DNA of 64,000 nt from Dimorphilus gyrociliatus (lineage: Eukaryota > Annelida > Polychaeta > Dinophilidae). The notes below the pieces were generated by a model. The model was not told the DNA's origin, made no database searches, and was given only the letters and a program-made list of their open reading frames with translations. The stretch spans positions 1,632,873-1,696,872 of the forward strand of contig CAJFCJ010000007.1 of the NCBI GenBank assembly GCA_904063045.1. The letters are read 5' to 3'. Every line of letters begins with the position of its first letter. The stretch's first letter is position 1. This document shows positions 10,479-21,420 of this stretch, piece after piece. A program made the position numbers and the translations under genes.

Positions 10479-11722
10479 TCAAATAAATAGTTTTCGCCCT
10501 TGTGCAGGCGTTTTAAAGTTCATTTTTTTCTCATTGTCTTTATCAGCATAATAGTCTAATAGTTCTCTTAAACTAATTTTCAATTCCTCCGTACCTATTC
10601 GCTCTTTGGCTGATATATTGTAAATTTTATCAAACCTAAACGATCGCGAGGGAACATATTCCTCAGGAACTTTGTCAAAATAACTCTCAACGCTTAAAGC
10701 CTGTTTTGCAATTAAATCCGCTTGATCAGAGGCATTAGCTAAATCGATTTTGTTAATGGCGAGAACTGCTGGCTTCTCCAAAAGGCTAGGATTAAACAAT
10801 TCTAATTCTTTAATTAAGAAGATGATATTTTCTATTGCTGATCGACAAGGATGAGCTGCTGATAGTTGAAAACCATAGACATCAACGAGAAATAAAAGTA
10901 ACTTTGTTCTTTCAACATGTTTTAGGAACTTGTGGCCCATTCCTACATTAAGATGGGCTCCTTCAACTAATCCTGGCAGGTCTGCAATGCTGATTTTTCT
11001 TAAATCTGAATATTGCATTATTCCCAGTTGAGGCCGTAAAGTTGTAAAAGGATATGAAGCAATCCGGGGTCTAGCTCTTGAAATAGCTGACAGTATTGTA
11101 GACTTTCCTGCATTTGGGAAGCCAACTAGTCCTATATCTGCTATAAGTTTTAAATCCAGACTAACAGATCTGGCCTCCCCCTTCTGACCAAGAAAGTTGT
11201 TCTTCTCTTGCCCCCCTTCACCACCTTTTGAGACTAACACTCTTTCATTTCGCCTGTTGACTTCTCCTATAACAGAGTTATCATCCAATCTTACAGTTAT
11301 CCCTATAGGAACAGGAATTTCAATACTTTTCCCCCGTCTCCCTAATAACTCCGTCTTCCTACAGGATTATGATAGTAATCTAATAAAACAATTAATACTA
11401 TTTATTCAAATTACCTGCTTTTCTTCCCTCCTTCAGCTAGAAACCGTTTTGCTGGTGACAACTCGTCTAATTTTTTCAGAGTAGCAGTTTCACTTCCAAC
11501 TACATAAACATTACCTCCTTTGCCTCCAACTCCTCCAAAGCTAGAAAGCCCATCACCACCTTTACCTCCTTTTACGTAAACACGCAATTTATCAATGAAC
11601 TTGCTTCCCCCCTGATTGATATCATATTATCGCTCACTGCGGCATGTTTAAATTGAAATAGTTACCCCTTTTACACGAAGATTTTTATATTGTGCTAGAA
11701 AGTATCTTGTCATATAAACCAT
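10479..11722 (-). CDS. GTPBP10: GTPBP10, mitochondrial Obg-family GTPase
   Basis: Three exons (11666-11722, 11415-11611, 10479-11358) splice in frame to 377 residues, close to the 387 of the human protein. The N-terminal Obg fold is glycine-rich (KGGKGGDGLSSFGGVGGKGG). The G domain shows the P-loop GFPNAGKST, switch II DLPGLVEGAH, and NKID for base recognition. The stretch GMGHKFLKHVERTKLLLFLV followed by the DVYGFQLS region is closer to GTPBP10 than to GTPBP5/MTG2. GTPBP10 acts in assembly of the mitochondrial large ribosomal subunit. Translation from the chosen ATG, MVYMTRYFLAQYKNLRVKGG, gives a short basic leader that could serve as a mitochondrial targeting signal. The gene lies 160 bp downstream of ZFAND1 on the same strand. 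Confidence 0.92.
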
Positions 11723-11881
11723 TGCATATAGTCTTGAAAAATAGTTTGTTACACTGAAAAGCTCCTGTAAACAGCAAGTTTAGAGCGGTACATTGAACCG
11801 GATATTCAACTGATGGTGGCGCGAAATTTCAAATTATTGCAAAAATTTTATTTGTAAGATGCTTTACTATTTCAGAATATT

Positions 11882-12932
11882 TTAATTATTTTCAGTTACA
11901 TATTTAAAGATTAATGTAGAGCCGCTGGGTAAATCACTTATGTTGGATAATTCTACTTCTGCTGGATACTTCTTCTCACTATCAAACCCGTCGAAGACAC
12001 ATAACTTCTATTGAAGAAATAGTTAAGAATATAACTTCATTTTCTGAAGCCTTACCTTTGACGAACCAGACTTGTTGTTTTCATTTTCTAATTTAACTTC
12101 ACTCGCAACATAATCTATCATTCGTCCTATTGTCCAATGCTGAAACATATATATTTTAAAACTATCTCTTTACATTTATATAGTTTGTACTTTTGTAAAA
12201 TAAAAAGGCTTTGAAGAATGCTGTGAAGACTCTGGTAGAATTATATTTAAGAAGAATCGGTCTTCCTGAGGGATAGATTTGTTTCCGATAGCTGACATCT
12301 TAATTTTCATTAAAGCCACTTTGGCAGCTAGATTTCTCTGCTTAGCGCTTTTAAAATTTGTATTTTTAACTTGTGGCGGTTGTTTTTGAACTGAAAAAGA
12401 TAAGTCTCTTTTTATGTTTGCGTAAAAGTATTGGTTTACTTTTCAACTCGGGAGTTCTTTTGCTGGTGCTTTCCTCCACAGCACATTTATGATCTAACGG
12501 GTTTCTGTGCCTAACATTATAGAAGGTTTTTAATTCAAATAATAATTTTTCATATGTATTTACTTGAAGCAAAAGCATCCATGGCATATTTCGCATTCAA
12601 TTTCTGTTACCTCTTTTTTTTCACAACGTATGAAACTACAGGGAAATGTGCCCAATACTTGTTTATTCCGAGCTTCTTCTAAGTCATTACTTTTATAATT
12701 TGAACATAGGTGAATTTCTGGCTCTCTATGATCTTTACTGTAAAATAATACCGTTAAAAAATTTGAACTTGTTCAATTCTTAATAATTCTTTACCAGAAA
12801 ATTTCCTTACAGAATTGGCATGGAAATGGAAGAAAATCTAAAAGAAAGGATTAATCAGGTAAAATTTAAGATAATTTAACTTATACCTAATCTTTTACAA
12901 GACGTTAATGAGCAGTGTTTCCCAATATTCAT
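11882..12932 (-). CDS. ZFAND1: ZFAND1, AN1-type zinc-finger protein
   Basis: Seven small exons (12887-12932, 12795-12837, 12564-12737, 12440-12510, 12191-12390, 12056-12139, 11882-12007), separated by introns of 48-57 nt, join in frame to 247 residues (human: 268). Two AN1 fingers lie at the N-terminus; DFLPFPCQFCKEIFC matches the first human finger, and the second contains CEICHGCFCFKHRNPLDHKC. The region AAKVALMKIKMSAIGNKSIP followed by QEDRFF is nearly the human sequence. A ubiquitin-like C-terminal part follows. ZFAND1 brings p97/VCP and the proteasome to stress granules to help clear them. Exons are too short to stand out as open frames, so the splice structure carries the identification. 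Confidence 0.92.
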
Positions 12933-13465
12933 GTCTAAATTTCTTGTCGTCTGCTATAAATGTTATTATGTCCGCTGGTGTCGCCACCGACAAAATAGAC
13001 TTCAGTAGGGTAAAACTCTAATATATTACTTCTACCCAATAAGGTAATTTTTGATGGGAAAATGTGAGAAGCTTGTAAAAAATTTAGAGCCATTTATGAA
13101 AATGCTTGCTCTTGAACTTTTGTTCGCAGAAGATTTATCAAAACAAAATAGTAAAAACTTTCGGAACGTTAAAAAGTTGTGTAGACTATTAGTTAAAACA
13201 TAAGCAGGGGATAAATGATGTTGTTAAATGGAAACTTTAAAGAATATCCTGATCATCTCACATAAAAGCAAAAGTAATCAAACAGAGTACACAACTCAGA
13301 TTACAGTAAAATAATGCATAATGTATTAAATGTATAGAATTTAGAATAAAGTTATGAATATAAAGAAAACTCTAATGGCAGCCTCAAAAATTAAAGATTT
13401 AGTTTGCTTATTTTTCGCACGGAGAATAGCCGAGAGAAAAGTCCATACGTAACAAAAGTTACCAC
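12933..13465. other. Intergenic between insulin-like peptide and ZFAND1
   Basis: This stretch is AT-rich and has no supported coding exon. It should contain the ZFAND1 promoter on its left and the 3' untranslated region of the insulin-like peptide gene on its right, since both genes read leftward. Confidence 0.4.
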
Positions 13466-13859
13466 TTAATGACAAAACTTCATTAGTTCAAACTTGTAGC
13501 ATGATTGTCTGCAACATCTGCTTATTATATCATCTCTGATTTCTCGTTTATCAATAATGTGAAAGTCTGAAGAAAAATATTTTCATTAAAAAATATTTTC
13601 ATTTTCAGAAAAGTTCAATAACTCTTTAATAATATAAAATAATATAACTATATAACTCACAACTTTTTATCAAAGGACGTTTTTCCTTCTGATAAGCAAA
13701 ATGCTCTCTTTGAGCAATTAAACAAACTTCTTCTAAATGACTTGCCAGTTCATCTCCACACGATCTTATCTGCTGATATAACCTCGGAGAAATCGTCACC
13801 GATTGACTATGCATTAGGAGAACGGAGAGAATCACAAGTAAAATTTTGTTGTGATTCAT
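13466..13859 (-). CDS. Insulin-like peptide precursor
   Basis: Two exons (13661-13859 and 13466-13566) splice to a 99-residue prepropeptide. Residues 1-22 form a signal peptide (ILLVILSVLLM core). The B chain contains SCGDELASHLEEVC, with exactly the Cys-Gly and 11-residue spacing of insulin B. A C-peptide follows, bounded by Lys-Arg after YQKE and by DKR before the A chain. The A chain carries RCCRQSCYKFELMKFC, the canonical CC-x3-C-x8-C pattern, and ends one residue later. The single 94-nt intron interrupts the C-peptide in phase 1, the position and phase conserved in insulin genes. All six expected cysteines and no extra ones are present. It is a secreted hormone, presumably acting through an insulin-type receptor. 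Confidence 0.9.
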
Positions 13860-14152
13860 GCCGAGGAGAAAAATCGTTTGTCGTTTTTTTTTTAAATGCT
13901 CAGTGCTACTTTAATTTAACACAGTTGATCTTGATTGAATTCCTCTGAGAAATCTTAGTTATTGATGTCCTGTTTTCTAATACAATAGACGTAAATTACT
14001 ATTGTATGAGCTCGGTCATTATATTTTACAATTTTAACAATTTAGAAGTAACTTAGCAGTAAAAACAACATGTTAAACAATCTTGTTTTGATGTATTTAT
14101 ATAAAGAGAGAAAAATTAAGCCTAAAACTTTTTTGGCAATATGCATGCACAT

Positions 14153-15103
14153 TTAAGAGGAGCCCAGTAAATTTTCTCTTAGCATGGCTTGCTCTGATTG
14201 GCTGAATCCAATAAATTCTAAATAATTATCAACTGAACCATATTCATCTGTAAGAAATTTAAAAAGTTCTTCCATAGTCGACTCTTTTGCCGTAGTAAAG
14301 CTTGGACACATGTGTAAATTTACAACAATTTCCTTATATAAACGATCTTTCATCGCTTGAAGACCTTCAGAGGATTTGGCATATTCTTGAAAAATTTCAT
14401 TCTGTGGTTTGCGGACAATGTGCATGACTAAGGCGACAATAATTCCAGTTCTATCTTTCCCATGAGCACAATTTAACATTGCTGGAATATTTTCTTTCTC
14501 GGTTAGTAGTTTTAAAGCTGAACAGATACTTGCATGGCTGTAAGTTACCATATCTTTATACTGTCCAGCAATTCCAACTGGATTAAGAATGTTACGTGCA
14601 AATATTCTTACAAAATTTTTGTAACCAGTATTTCCAATTAAATCAATAAGCAAGTAGAAAAGAGACATAATCTGCAAGTACCAGGGAGCTCGACTGAACA
14701 CTGCTACTATGTAATTCAAACGAAAAAAATTAACCAAAACATGTTTTCCTTTTCTTTCAGTATTTTCTGGTAAATATTTTTCAATAGGTTTCAATTCAGC
14801 TTTTTCGCCAACTTTAAGTTTTTTCCATGGTAATGGCAAGCTAATCTTGTTCACCGTAAATGTCTTGTTCAAATTTTTAGCTCCATTAGCTTTCTCATAC
14901 TCTTTCGAGGATCGAAGGTCGATAATGCACTTTATGCCCAGTTCTTCAAATTTCTTTAATTCATCGTTCTCCAAAAAATCCGGTCTCGAAGATCTGTACA
15001 GAGTGGCTTGACAATGCTTTTCTGTTGAGCTCGTGTCAGGGGTTACTTTTACCACAACAGGTCGAAAATTCGGCATAGATTCGAATGTAGGTACAACCTC
15101 CAT
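14153..15103 (-). CDS. Tyrosine/serine protein phosphatase, atypical DSP type
   Basis: This is an intronless protein of 316 residues from the preferred ATG. The catalytic signature is NCAHGKDRTG, a C-x5-R P-loop with the KDR variant typical of the bacterial/fungal-type family Pfam Y_phosphatase3. Upstream, LYRSSRPDFL and GIKCIIDLRSSKEYE are the usual N-terminal motifs of that family (RSaxP...gi..iiDLR). The middle (about 145-185) contains a more hydrophobic stretch. The open frame runs 26 codons further upstream, but a CACGTGAC promoter-type site (15136-15143) lies in that extension and the family alignment starts later, so I prefer the ATG at 15103. Substrate unknown: phosphotyrosine, phosphoserine or phosphoinositide are all possible. 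Confidence 0.82.
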   Translation of the reverse strand: MEVVPTFESMPNFRPVVVKVTPDTSSTEKHCQATLYRSSRPDFLENDELKKFEELGIKCIIDLRSSKEYEKANGAKNLNKTFTVNKISLPLPWKKLKVGEKAELKPIEKYLPENTERKGKHVLVNFFRLNYIVAVFSRAPWYLQIMSLFYLLIDLIGNTGYKNFVRIFARNILNPVGIAGQYKDMVTYSHASICSALKLLTEKENIPAMLNCAHGKDRTGIIVALVMHIVRKPQNEIFQEYAKSSEGLQAMKDRLYKEIVVNLHMCPSFTTAKESTMEELFKFLTDEYGSVDNYLEFIGFSQSEQAMLRENLLGSS

Positions 15104-16223
15104 CTTGATATCGCGCAGTACTACTGATCGCCGATCACGTGACGAAAAGACAAACTCAATACATTGCAGAATTGTAAACATTATTTCTCATTCAATAAAA
15201 TCTAATCGTTGGTTTTACATTCCACAGCTGTTTTACAGTGATGGGTGTTAAATTCGTCTTTCAGGAAGCCGATAAAAAGATTGTTGAACTAGTGACCTTT
15301 AGTCGTTCAATAATAATATGATAATCAAACAAGAAAATGTTCATATTTAATGCGAATCACTTATCTGAAAAAGCGCGAGATAAAGACAACTTAAAACAAT
15401 TACTAGGACACTTAAAAAAAGAGTTTACTTAAGATGTATAAAATTTTTAAAAAATTCTTTAAATTTTAGGAAAATCAATAATTCAAGATTTCCAATTTTG
15501 AAAATATACATGTACATTTGAAATAGTCACATCAGATAAAAACAATCATTTTTTGAAAACTTGGAGATAACCCTTATATGTTATCGTTACAAATGCTATT
15601 AATTCCTATTCATATGAAATGTGTGCTCATATTAAATATTTTCATTAATGTTGTAACAAATTGACTTTTCCTAGAAAGTATGAAAAGTACTCAATTTCAT
15701 TGTACATATTATATTGCTGATAAGCAATTTGACTCTATTTCGTATTTGCTTTATGCAAAAAGATTTTTGTACTAATAAAATAGGTATTAATTTTTAAAAA
15801 AATAGTAGAGTTTGCTAAGCCTTCTCTTTTAACTTTTGACTAATCCTGAGAAAGTATGCTGAAAATATTACTTAAAATTCTGTTTTTATGCCTTGTAAAA
15901 TGTCATTGTAAAAGTCGGCATTTCTCTTTCAAAATCGATATTATTAATTGAGTACATAATGAATTTTTTATACTGTTTCACAGACCAGTACAATTGATTA
16001 TATGATCTTTAGGTTCAGGATCATGATATTTAAAATAAATTAATATTTAAAAGTCAATATTCATTTGACAAAAACTCTTTACTATTTCATCTATTTGGCA
16101 CAAAAATAATTGCTATCCTAACAAAATTCTTTCAAATGAAGGTAGCAATTAATTTTAAATTCAAAATTGCTTTTTGGATCAGCTGCCAACTGTTGCGATA
16201 TCTGCCGATGACACGTGACCAAA
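15104..16223. other. Intergenic between divergent phosphatase and MFSD9 genes
   Basis: This 1.1-kb AT-rich gap separates two divergent genes. A CACGTGAC site lies just upstream of each: 15136-15143 on the phosphatase side (33 nt from its ATG) and 16212-16219 on the MFSD9 side (5 nt before its ATG). I see no coding exon between them. Confidence 0.5.
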
Positions 16224-18080
16224 ATGGAATACGGTAGCAGACGAAATGCTTACCTTTTGGTGTACTTTGTCGGATTTTTGGTAAAAAACACACTTGTTAC
16301 TAACAAGTTAAAGCAATATTTATACCTAGAGTGTATTAAATGACTTAAGTAGTAAAATTGAAACCGATTTCAGTTCTTTTGATATAAAATAACTCATAAT
16401 CAATTCTCTGTCTGCAACAGGACCTACTGGGAGTTAGTATGGTCATTCCCCTAATAGGGAAGTATGCTAGAGATTTAGGTGCATCCCCAAGTGTTATTGG
16501 TCTGTTAGGTATGTTATTTGAATTTAAAGAAAATCACTTAAAATCTGTAATTTGTTGTAATTTTTTTTATAGGATCAATTTATGGAGGGATACAACTGTT
16601 TTCAAGTCCGATAGTAGTATGTGTCAATAAATATTATACAACTTCCTGTTCAGATTATTTTTATGATACATAGGGAAGATGGAGTGACATTTATGGTCGA
16701 AAAAATATACTAATATTCTGCTTATTATTAACTGCCGTCTCCTATTTTGGACTAGGCCTTGCTAATACTGTATTCATCCTCTTCTTAGCCCGAATTCCAA
16801 CAGGTTCTATCATTATTTAATGCCTATGTTTTTTATATAAATTGCACTTTACAAATACAGGTATTTTTAAATTTAGTCAGGACACAGCGAAAACTTTTTT
16901 GACCGATATTGTGTCAAAAGAGGATCGAAATCGAGTTATAGGAAATTTCAATGCTGCAAGTAGTGTTGGATTTACAATAGGGCCTAGTGTTGGAGGATAT
17001 TTAGCGACAATCTATGGATTTAAAATAGCTGCTTATACATCAGCAATTTGCTTTGTTTTTAATTTAGGTAAAATTTATCATAATGTTATGTTTCTTTAGG
17101 CTTCATGAAACACTCGCAAGCGATTTTAAAGGCCCGTATAGCCGATGATGATGTTCACTTAGTCGGCTATTTAGGTTCCCTTTCGAGTCTTGGCTTTTCT
17201 TTTGGACCCACAGTCGGAGGAATAATCTATCATTTGCACGGATTCACGGCTGCATCGTGGCTAGCCGCATCGGTATTTGTTATCAACACTGGTTTGTTGC
17301 TGAAGTTATAGCTGTTCAGAAAGTACTTTTCTTCGGTTACGGGTCGCTTGCTCTGTAGTATCTTTCCCCTCATAAAGTTTACTGTGTTCTGAAAAATAAT
17401 CTTTTAATATATTATCAGCTTTGGTTTTCTTCTTGTTGCCAAATGACTCCAAGAGAAGAACAGAAGATTTAAAATCTCGTCAGACAATATCAACTTTGGA
17501 GGCTATAGGAAAAGTCGATTGGAATAGGATGTGGGATATATTTCTTGTTAAATTTCTTATGGGGTTAGGTGTTCTGGTATTTCGATCAAATTTTGCCTTA
17601 TCTTTAGATGAGAAATTTGGAGCCACTCCCCAGCAGGTTGGGTATACTATGTCATACTCTGGGGCAATTGGAACTATCGCTGGTTTAAGCGTTGGATTTT
17701 TTACTAATTTATACAAAAATGATGAGAAACTTCTTATGCATATCGGATTTGTGCAAATTGCAAATTTTGTTGTTTTGACTTTTGCACCCAACATATACGT
17801 ATTTACCTTATTGCTTACGCCATTGGGTATCGTAAATCAAGTTGCTCGTGTTTGTATGACGAGTATTACGATTGAGCGGAACAACAACCAAGATGTAGGA
17901 ATACTATTAGGATTATCAGCAAGCGTCATGTCTTTCGGAAGGATGTGTGCCCCTGCGGTGAATGGATTTTTACTCGAAATTAGTAATAATGGACCAGGAA
18001 TTGTTGCTGCAATTAGCGCCTTGATGGCAACTATTATCATGATTTCTAAAAGAAAAAGTCATAGACAGAAGGAAGATTAG
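16224..18080 (+). CDS. MFSD9: MFSD9-like major facilitator transporter
   Basis: Constitutive exons are 16224-16280, 16421-16508, 16573-16616, 16674-16803 and 17419-18080. Between the last two lie two alternative exons, A (16861-17067) and B (17100-17291). With A the protein has 395 residues, with B 390. Family marks include FLDLLGVSMVIPLIGKYARD, GRWSDIYGRKN (the MFS loop 2-3 motif), TM5 motif GFTIGPSVGG and MWDIFLVKFLMGLGVL, all close to human MFSD9. About twelve transmembrane segments are expected. The substrate of MFSD9 is not established. The gene's start codon is preceded by a CACGTGAC site. The B exon is entirely open and symmetric in phase, so it is probably functional rather than a relic. 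Confidence 0.88.
16861..17067 (+). other. MFSD9: MFSD9 alternative exon A
   Basis: This 207-nt phase 1-1 exon encodes GIFKFSQDTAKTF..., TM5 with SSVGFTIGPSVGGYL, and the start of TM6. It is closer than exon B to the vertebrate MFSD9 sequence (human: NTASGVGFILGPVVGGYL). It can join exon 16674-16803 and exon 17419-18080 in frame. Confidence 0.75.
17100..17291 (+). other. MFSD9: MFSD9 alternative exon B
   Basis: This 192-nt phase 1-1 exon encodes GFMKHSQAILKARIADD and TM5 with SSLGFSFGPTVGGII, homologous to exon A but diverged and about five codons shorter. Acceptor tttctttag and donor gtttgttg are present. The gap to exon A is 32 nt, shorter than any other intron I placed in this window (48 nt), so A and B probably cannot be spliced together. 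Confidence 0.65.
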
Positions 18081-18386
18081 TTCGACTGGATAATTTAAAC
18101 CAAATATAACTGTTAGGTATTGCTAATTTGCTAAAACTGACTCCTGTTAAACTGTGATGTCCTGTTTCAAGTCATTAACAATAGATCGTAAAGGAAGTAA
18201 AATTTAATCTCTTTAAGTCTAATAAAAATACTTTTTCTACATTTAATTGTAAAAGAAAGCCTAAACTTATTGATCCATTTAGCGTTAATTGTTCAAATCA
18301 TACTGATACTGAAATTGATAGTTAAATAAATTATTACATTTAAAGTTTATTGGCATAACAAAACAAGACCTAGAATAAAAAAATTA
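18081..18386. other. Convergent 3' region of MFSD9 and SRP14
   Basis: The two genes converge here and the stretch should hold both 3' untranslated regions. No coding content is seen. Confidence 0.45.
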
Positions 18387-18921
18387 TTAATTATCTTTTT
18401 TCGCTTTCTTTGATGAGGCTGTTTTCTTCTCCTTCTTTTTCAATCCGTCCATATTTGCTTTCAAAACGTTGGCATAAGCCTGAGGTTGAATGATTTGAGT
18501 AAGTATTTTCTTAATTTAGCAAATTAGTTCTTACATACCAGTTGAAACCTATTCATATCTTTAGGACTGACTATAGTGCTAATCTTTTTACTACCCAAAA
18601 CAGCTCGAAACAGACACTTGTATTCATTCGGTTCCAGTTTTTCTTTAGGCTTTGATTTGCCGTCATCTGAAAATTAATAGTTAAAAACACAAATGAAAAA
18701 ATAATGAAATTACATAAGAATTATAGAAACATGCGATGATATAATTATTTTACTGACATCTTTTCATTGTAATATTGACTGATCCAGATGATTTTGATTT
18801 CTGAAATATTCTTGTAAGCTCAGATAAAAACTGTAGGGGGGAGAGATATCAAGGCATAAATGAGTATATCCTAAAGAGAAAATATTTTAAAACTCACAGA
18901 ATCATTCTCTAAAAGAACCAT
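18387..18921 (-). CDS. SRP14: SRP14, signal recognition particle 14 kDa subunit
   Basis: Four exons (18898-18921, 18758-18830, 18539-18666, 18387-18479) splice to 105 residues. The sequence starts MVLLENDSFLSELTRIFQKS and ends ANMDGLKKKEKK plus a short lysine-rich tail, matching human SRP14 throughout (MVLLESEQFLTELTRLFQK, ANMDGLKK). The conserved KKISTIVSPKDMNRFQLAYA is intact. SRP14 pairs with SRP9 on the Alu domain of 7SL RNA and causes elongation arrest during co-translational targeting. The first exon is only 24 nt. The donor after exon 2 reads GTCAGT, an acceptable but less common form that is required to keep the frame through KRYDGKSK. The alanine-rich tail of mammals is absent. Confidence 0.95.
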
Positions 18922-19467
18922 ATTTTCTTACTGAGCGATAATTACAATATTTAGTCAATGTGGTAATGATGACGTTTTCTCGTATGAAAGCTCTTTTCGT
19001 AGATAATTGAAGGACGGGCGTATATATCTATTTATTTATTTTTAGACGAATAAACTATTTTCTTGAAAATCCGAAAATTTTTTAGAACTTGGTGTCGTCA
19101 TTTAAATGTTTACAAATAAAAGTTTTCTTTTTTTTTGAGCCAATTAAATTTAACAGCTGGTCTTGGAAAAGTTTTTTAATTTTCACTGGTTTATTGAAAC
19201 AATTCGTTTTATTCGTTTGCTCACTTTCCAAAAACGAATATTTAATGTTAACTTCAATGAAATTATGAAAACTAAACATTAAAGTTTCCACTTTCCGGCG
19301 TTTTAAAAACTTTTGTCATATATTTAAAACAATCATTTTTATTTTAATATTCAAATTGATTCATTTTATTTACGTATATAGGTAAGTGCACTCTATCTTT
19401 TCAAAATACTGATAAGAATCAGATAACTTGTTGTTTTCATTTAGCTCTGGAGGGTTAAAGAGTAAGC
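18922..19467. other. Divergent promoter region of SRP14 and CHDH
   Basis: This gap lies between two divergent start codons. A probable 5' untranslated intron of the CHDH gene is visible: donor gtaagt at about 19381 and acceptor tcatttag just before 19445, leaving a 23-nt leader to the ATG. Confidence 0.45.
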
Positions 19468-21210
19468 ATGATTCGGAGCTATCTTAGAGCGTCCGAAGCC
19501 TTGCGAACAAATCTTTCTAATTCAACTGTTACAAATCCTCATCTAATAGACAAAACAGTATTTGATTATGTTATAGTCGGTGCTGGGTCTGCTGGCTGTG
19601 TTCTTGCTAATAGACTAAGTGAGGACGGAAAGAGGACGGTTTTGAGTATTGAAGCAGGACCCAAGGACAGCAGCTGGAAAATTCGTATGCCAGCAGCTTT
19701 GATGTACAATTTATGCGATGACACATACAACTGGTATTATCATACTATTCCACAGAAAAATATGAATAACAGAGTTTTTTATTGGCCCCGTGGAAGAGTT
19801 TGGGGTGGTTCATCTTCCTTAAATGCTATGGCTTATGTTAGAGGTCATAAAAACGACTATGATTCATGGAAAGGTGGATGGAATTATGAAGATGTGCTGC
19901 CTTACTTTAAAAAAGCTCAATGTCATGAATTAGCCAAGCCAAATGACTACTATAGAGGCTCTACTGGTCCATTACATGTTAGTTGTGGAAAGTTAAATAA
20001 TCCTCTCTATGAGGCTTGGATACAGGCGGGAATTGATGCAGGCTTGCCTTATACAGATGACATGAATGGTGAGCAACAAGAGGGTGTTGGAAAAATGGAT
20101 ATGACAATTCGTAACGGGGAGAGATGGAGTGCAGCAGATGCTTATTTGAAGCCTGCTCTAAAGAGGTGAGTATTTGACTTGAATTATTCTAAACGAATCT
20201 AACAACTTTAATACTCTATCAGGAAGAATGTGTTTGCTGTAACGAATTGTCTAGTAAATAGAGTGCTGTTTGAAGGAAAAAGAGCTGTTGGCGTTGAATT
20301 TCTTGTTGATAGAAAACATAAGGTATCCGTAAGAGCTAGAAAAGAGATTATCTTGAGCGGAGGAGCAATTAACTCTCCGCAATTACTTTTGCTATCTGGC
20401 ATCGGGCCGACTGAACATCTGAAAGAGCATGGTATTGAAGTGAAGCAGGATTTACCAGGGGTTGGTCAGAATCTTCAAGACCACTTAGAAATGTATGTTC
20501 AGTACAGCTGCAAGGAAAACATCACACTGTATTCCTACCAATGGAAATTTCCCCATGTTATGATCAGAGCAGGTGCAGAATGGTTTCTAACAAAATCAGG
20601 TCCATGCGCTAGTTCTCATTTAGAAGTGGGAGGTTTTGCCAAAACGGATGATTCGGTTTCACATCCCAACGTACAATGGCACTTTCTACCATCGACTGTT
20701 GTGGATCATGGAAGAAAAATGGGAGACAGACACGCATTTCAAGCTCATGCTGGAACTATGAGACCACTTTCTCGAGGTTCTCTCAAATTGAGATCGAAAA
20801 ATCCGTTCGATCATCCTATCATAGATGCGAACTATCTAAAGGAAGAATTTGATTTAGTAGAATTGCGCGAGGCTCTAAAATATACTAGGAGAATATTCCA
20901 ACAAAAAAGTTTTGATTCATTCAGAGGTGAAGAATTACTCCCAGGGAAGCACATTGATTCAGACAAGAAAATTGATGATTTCATCAGAAACAAAGCAGAT
21001 ACAGCTTATCATCCATGCTCAACATGTAAAATGGGAGATGATAGCTCAAGTGTTGTTGATTTTAATTGCAAAGTTCACGGGATAGAAGGACTAAGAGTAG
21101 TTGATTCTTCAATTTTTCCATCTATGATTAGTGGTAACCTTAACGCACCAACAATAATGTTGGCAGAAAAAGCGTCTGATCATATCTTGGGAAAACTTAA
21201 TTATATCTAA
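19468..21210 (+). CDS. CHDH: Choline dehydrogenase, GMC oxidoreductase
   Basis: Two exons (19468-20165 and 20223-21210) give 561 residues. The FAD-binding start VIVGAGSAGCVLANRLSEDG, the two GMC signatures (WGGSSSLNAMAYVRGH and GGAINSPQLLLLSGIGP) and the C-terminal SGNLNAPTIMLAEKASD are all present. The active-site histidine region reads AYHPCSTCKMG. The stretch SWKIRMPAALMYNLCDDTYN is nearly identical to human CHDH, which separates it from the many other insect-type GMC enzymes. The enzyme oxidises choline to betaine aldehyde at the mitochondrial inner membrane, feeding betaine synthesis for osmoprotection and methyl transfer. The N-terminus MIRSYLRASEALRTN is arginine-bearing and lacks acidic residues at first, compatible with a mitochondrial presequence. 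Confidence 0.94.
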
Positions 21211-21420
21211 ATCATTTTAATTGTGACGACTTTTTAATTTAACGATTTTATACTTTTCATTCTGAATAAGACTTTATTAACTGTCTTTAATAATCAAATA
21301 ATTTAAAATCATAATTTTTTTATATCAACTAAAAGTAATAAATAGTTTTGACTTAAAAAAGTAAAAAAAATTTAAAAGAAGTCTTGCGTTTTCTTATATA
21401 ATAAGAACGATTACATAGAC

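Noticed and set aside
13640-13670. Alternative donor gttgtg for the insulin-like peptide intron
   Set aside because: The gtgagt donor two to three bases further on keeps the same frame and is a much better splice match.
15101-15181. 26-codon N-terminal extension of the phosphatase
   Set aside because: It overlaps a CACGTGAC promoter-type site and lies outside the conserved phosphatase region.
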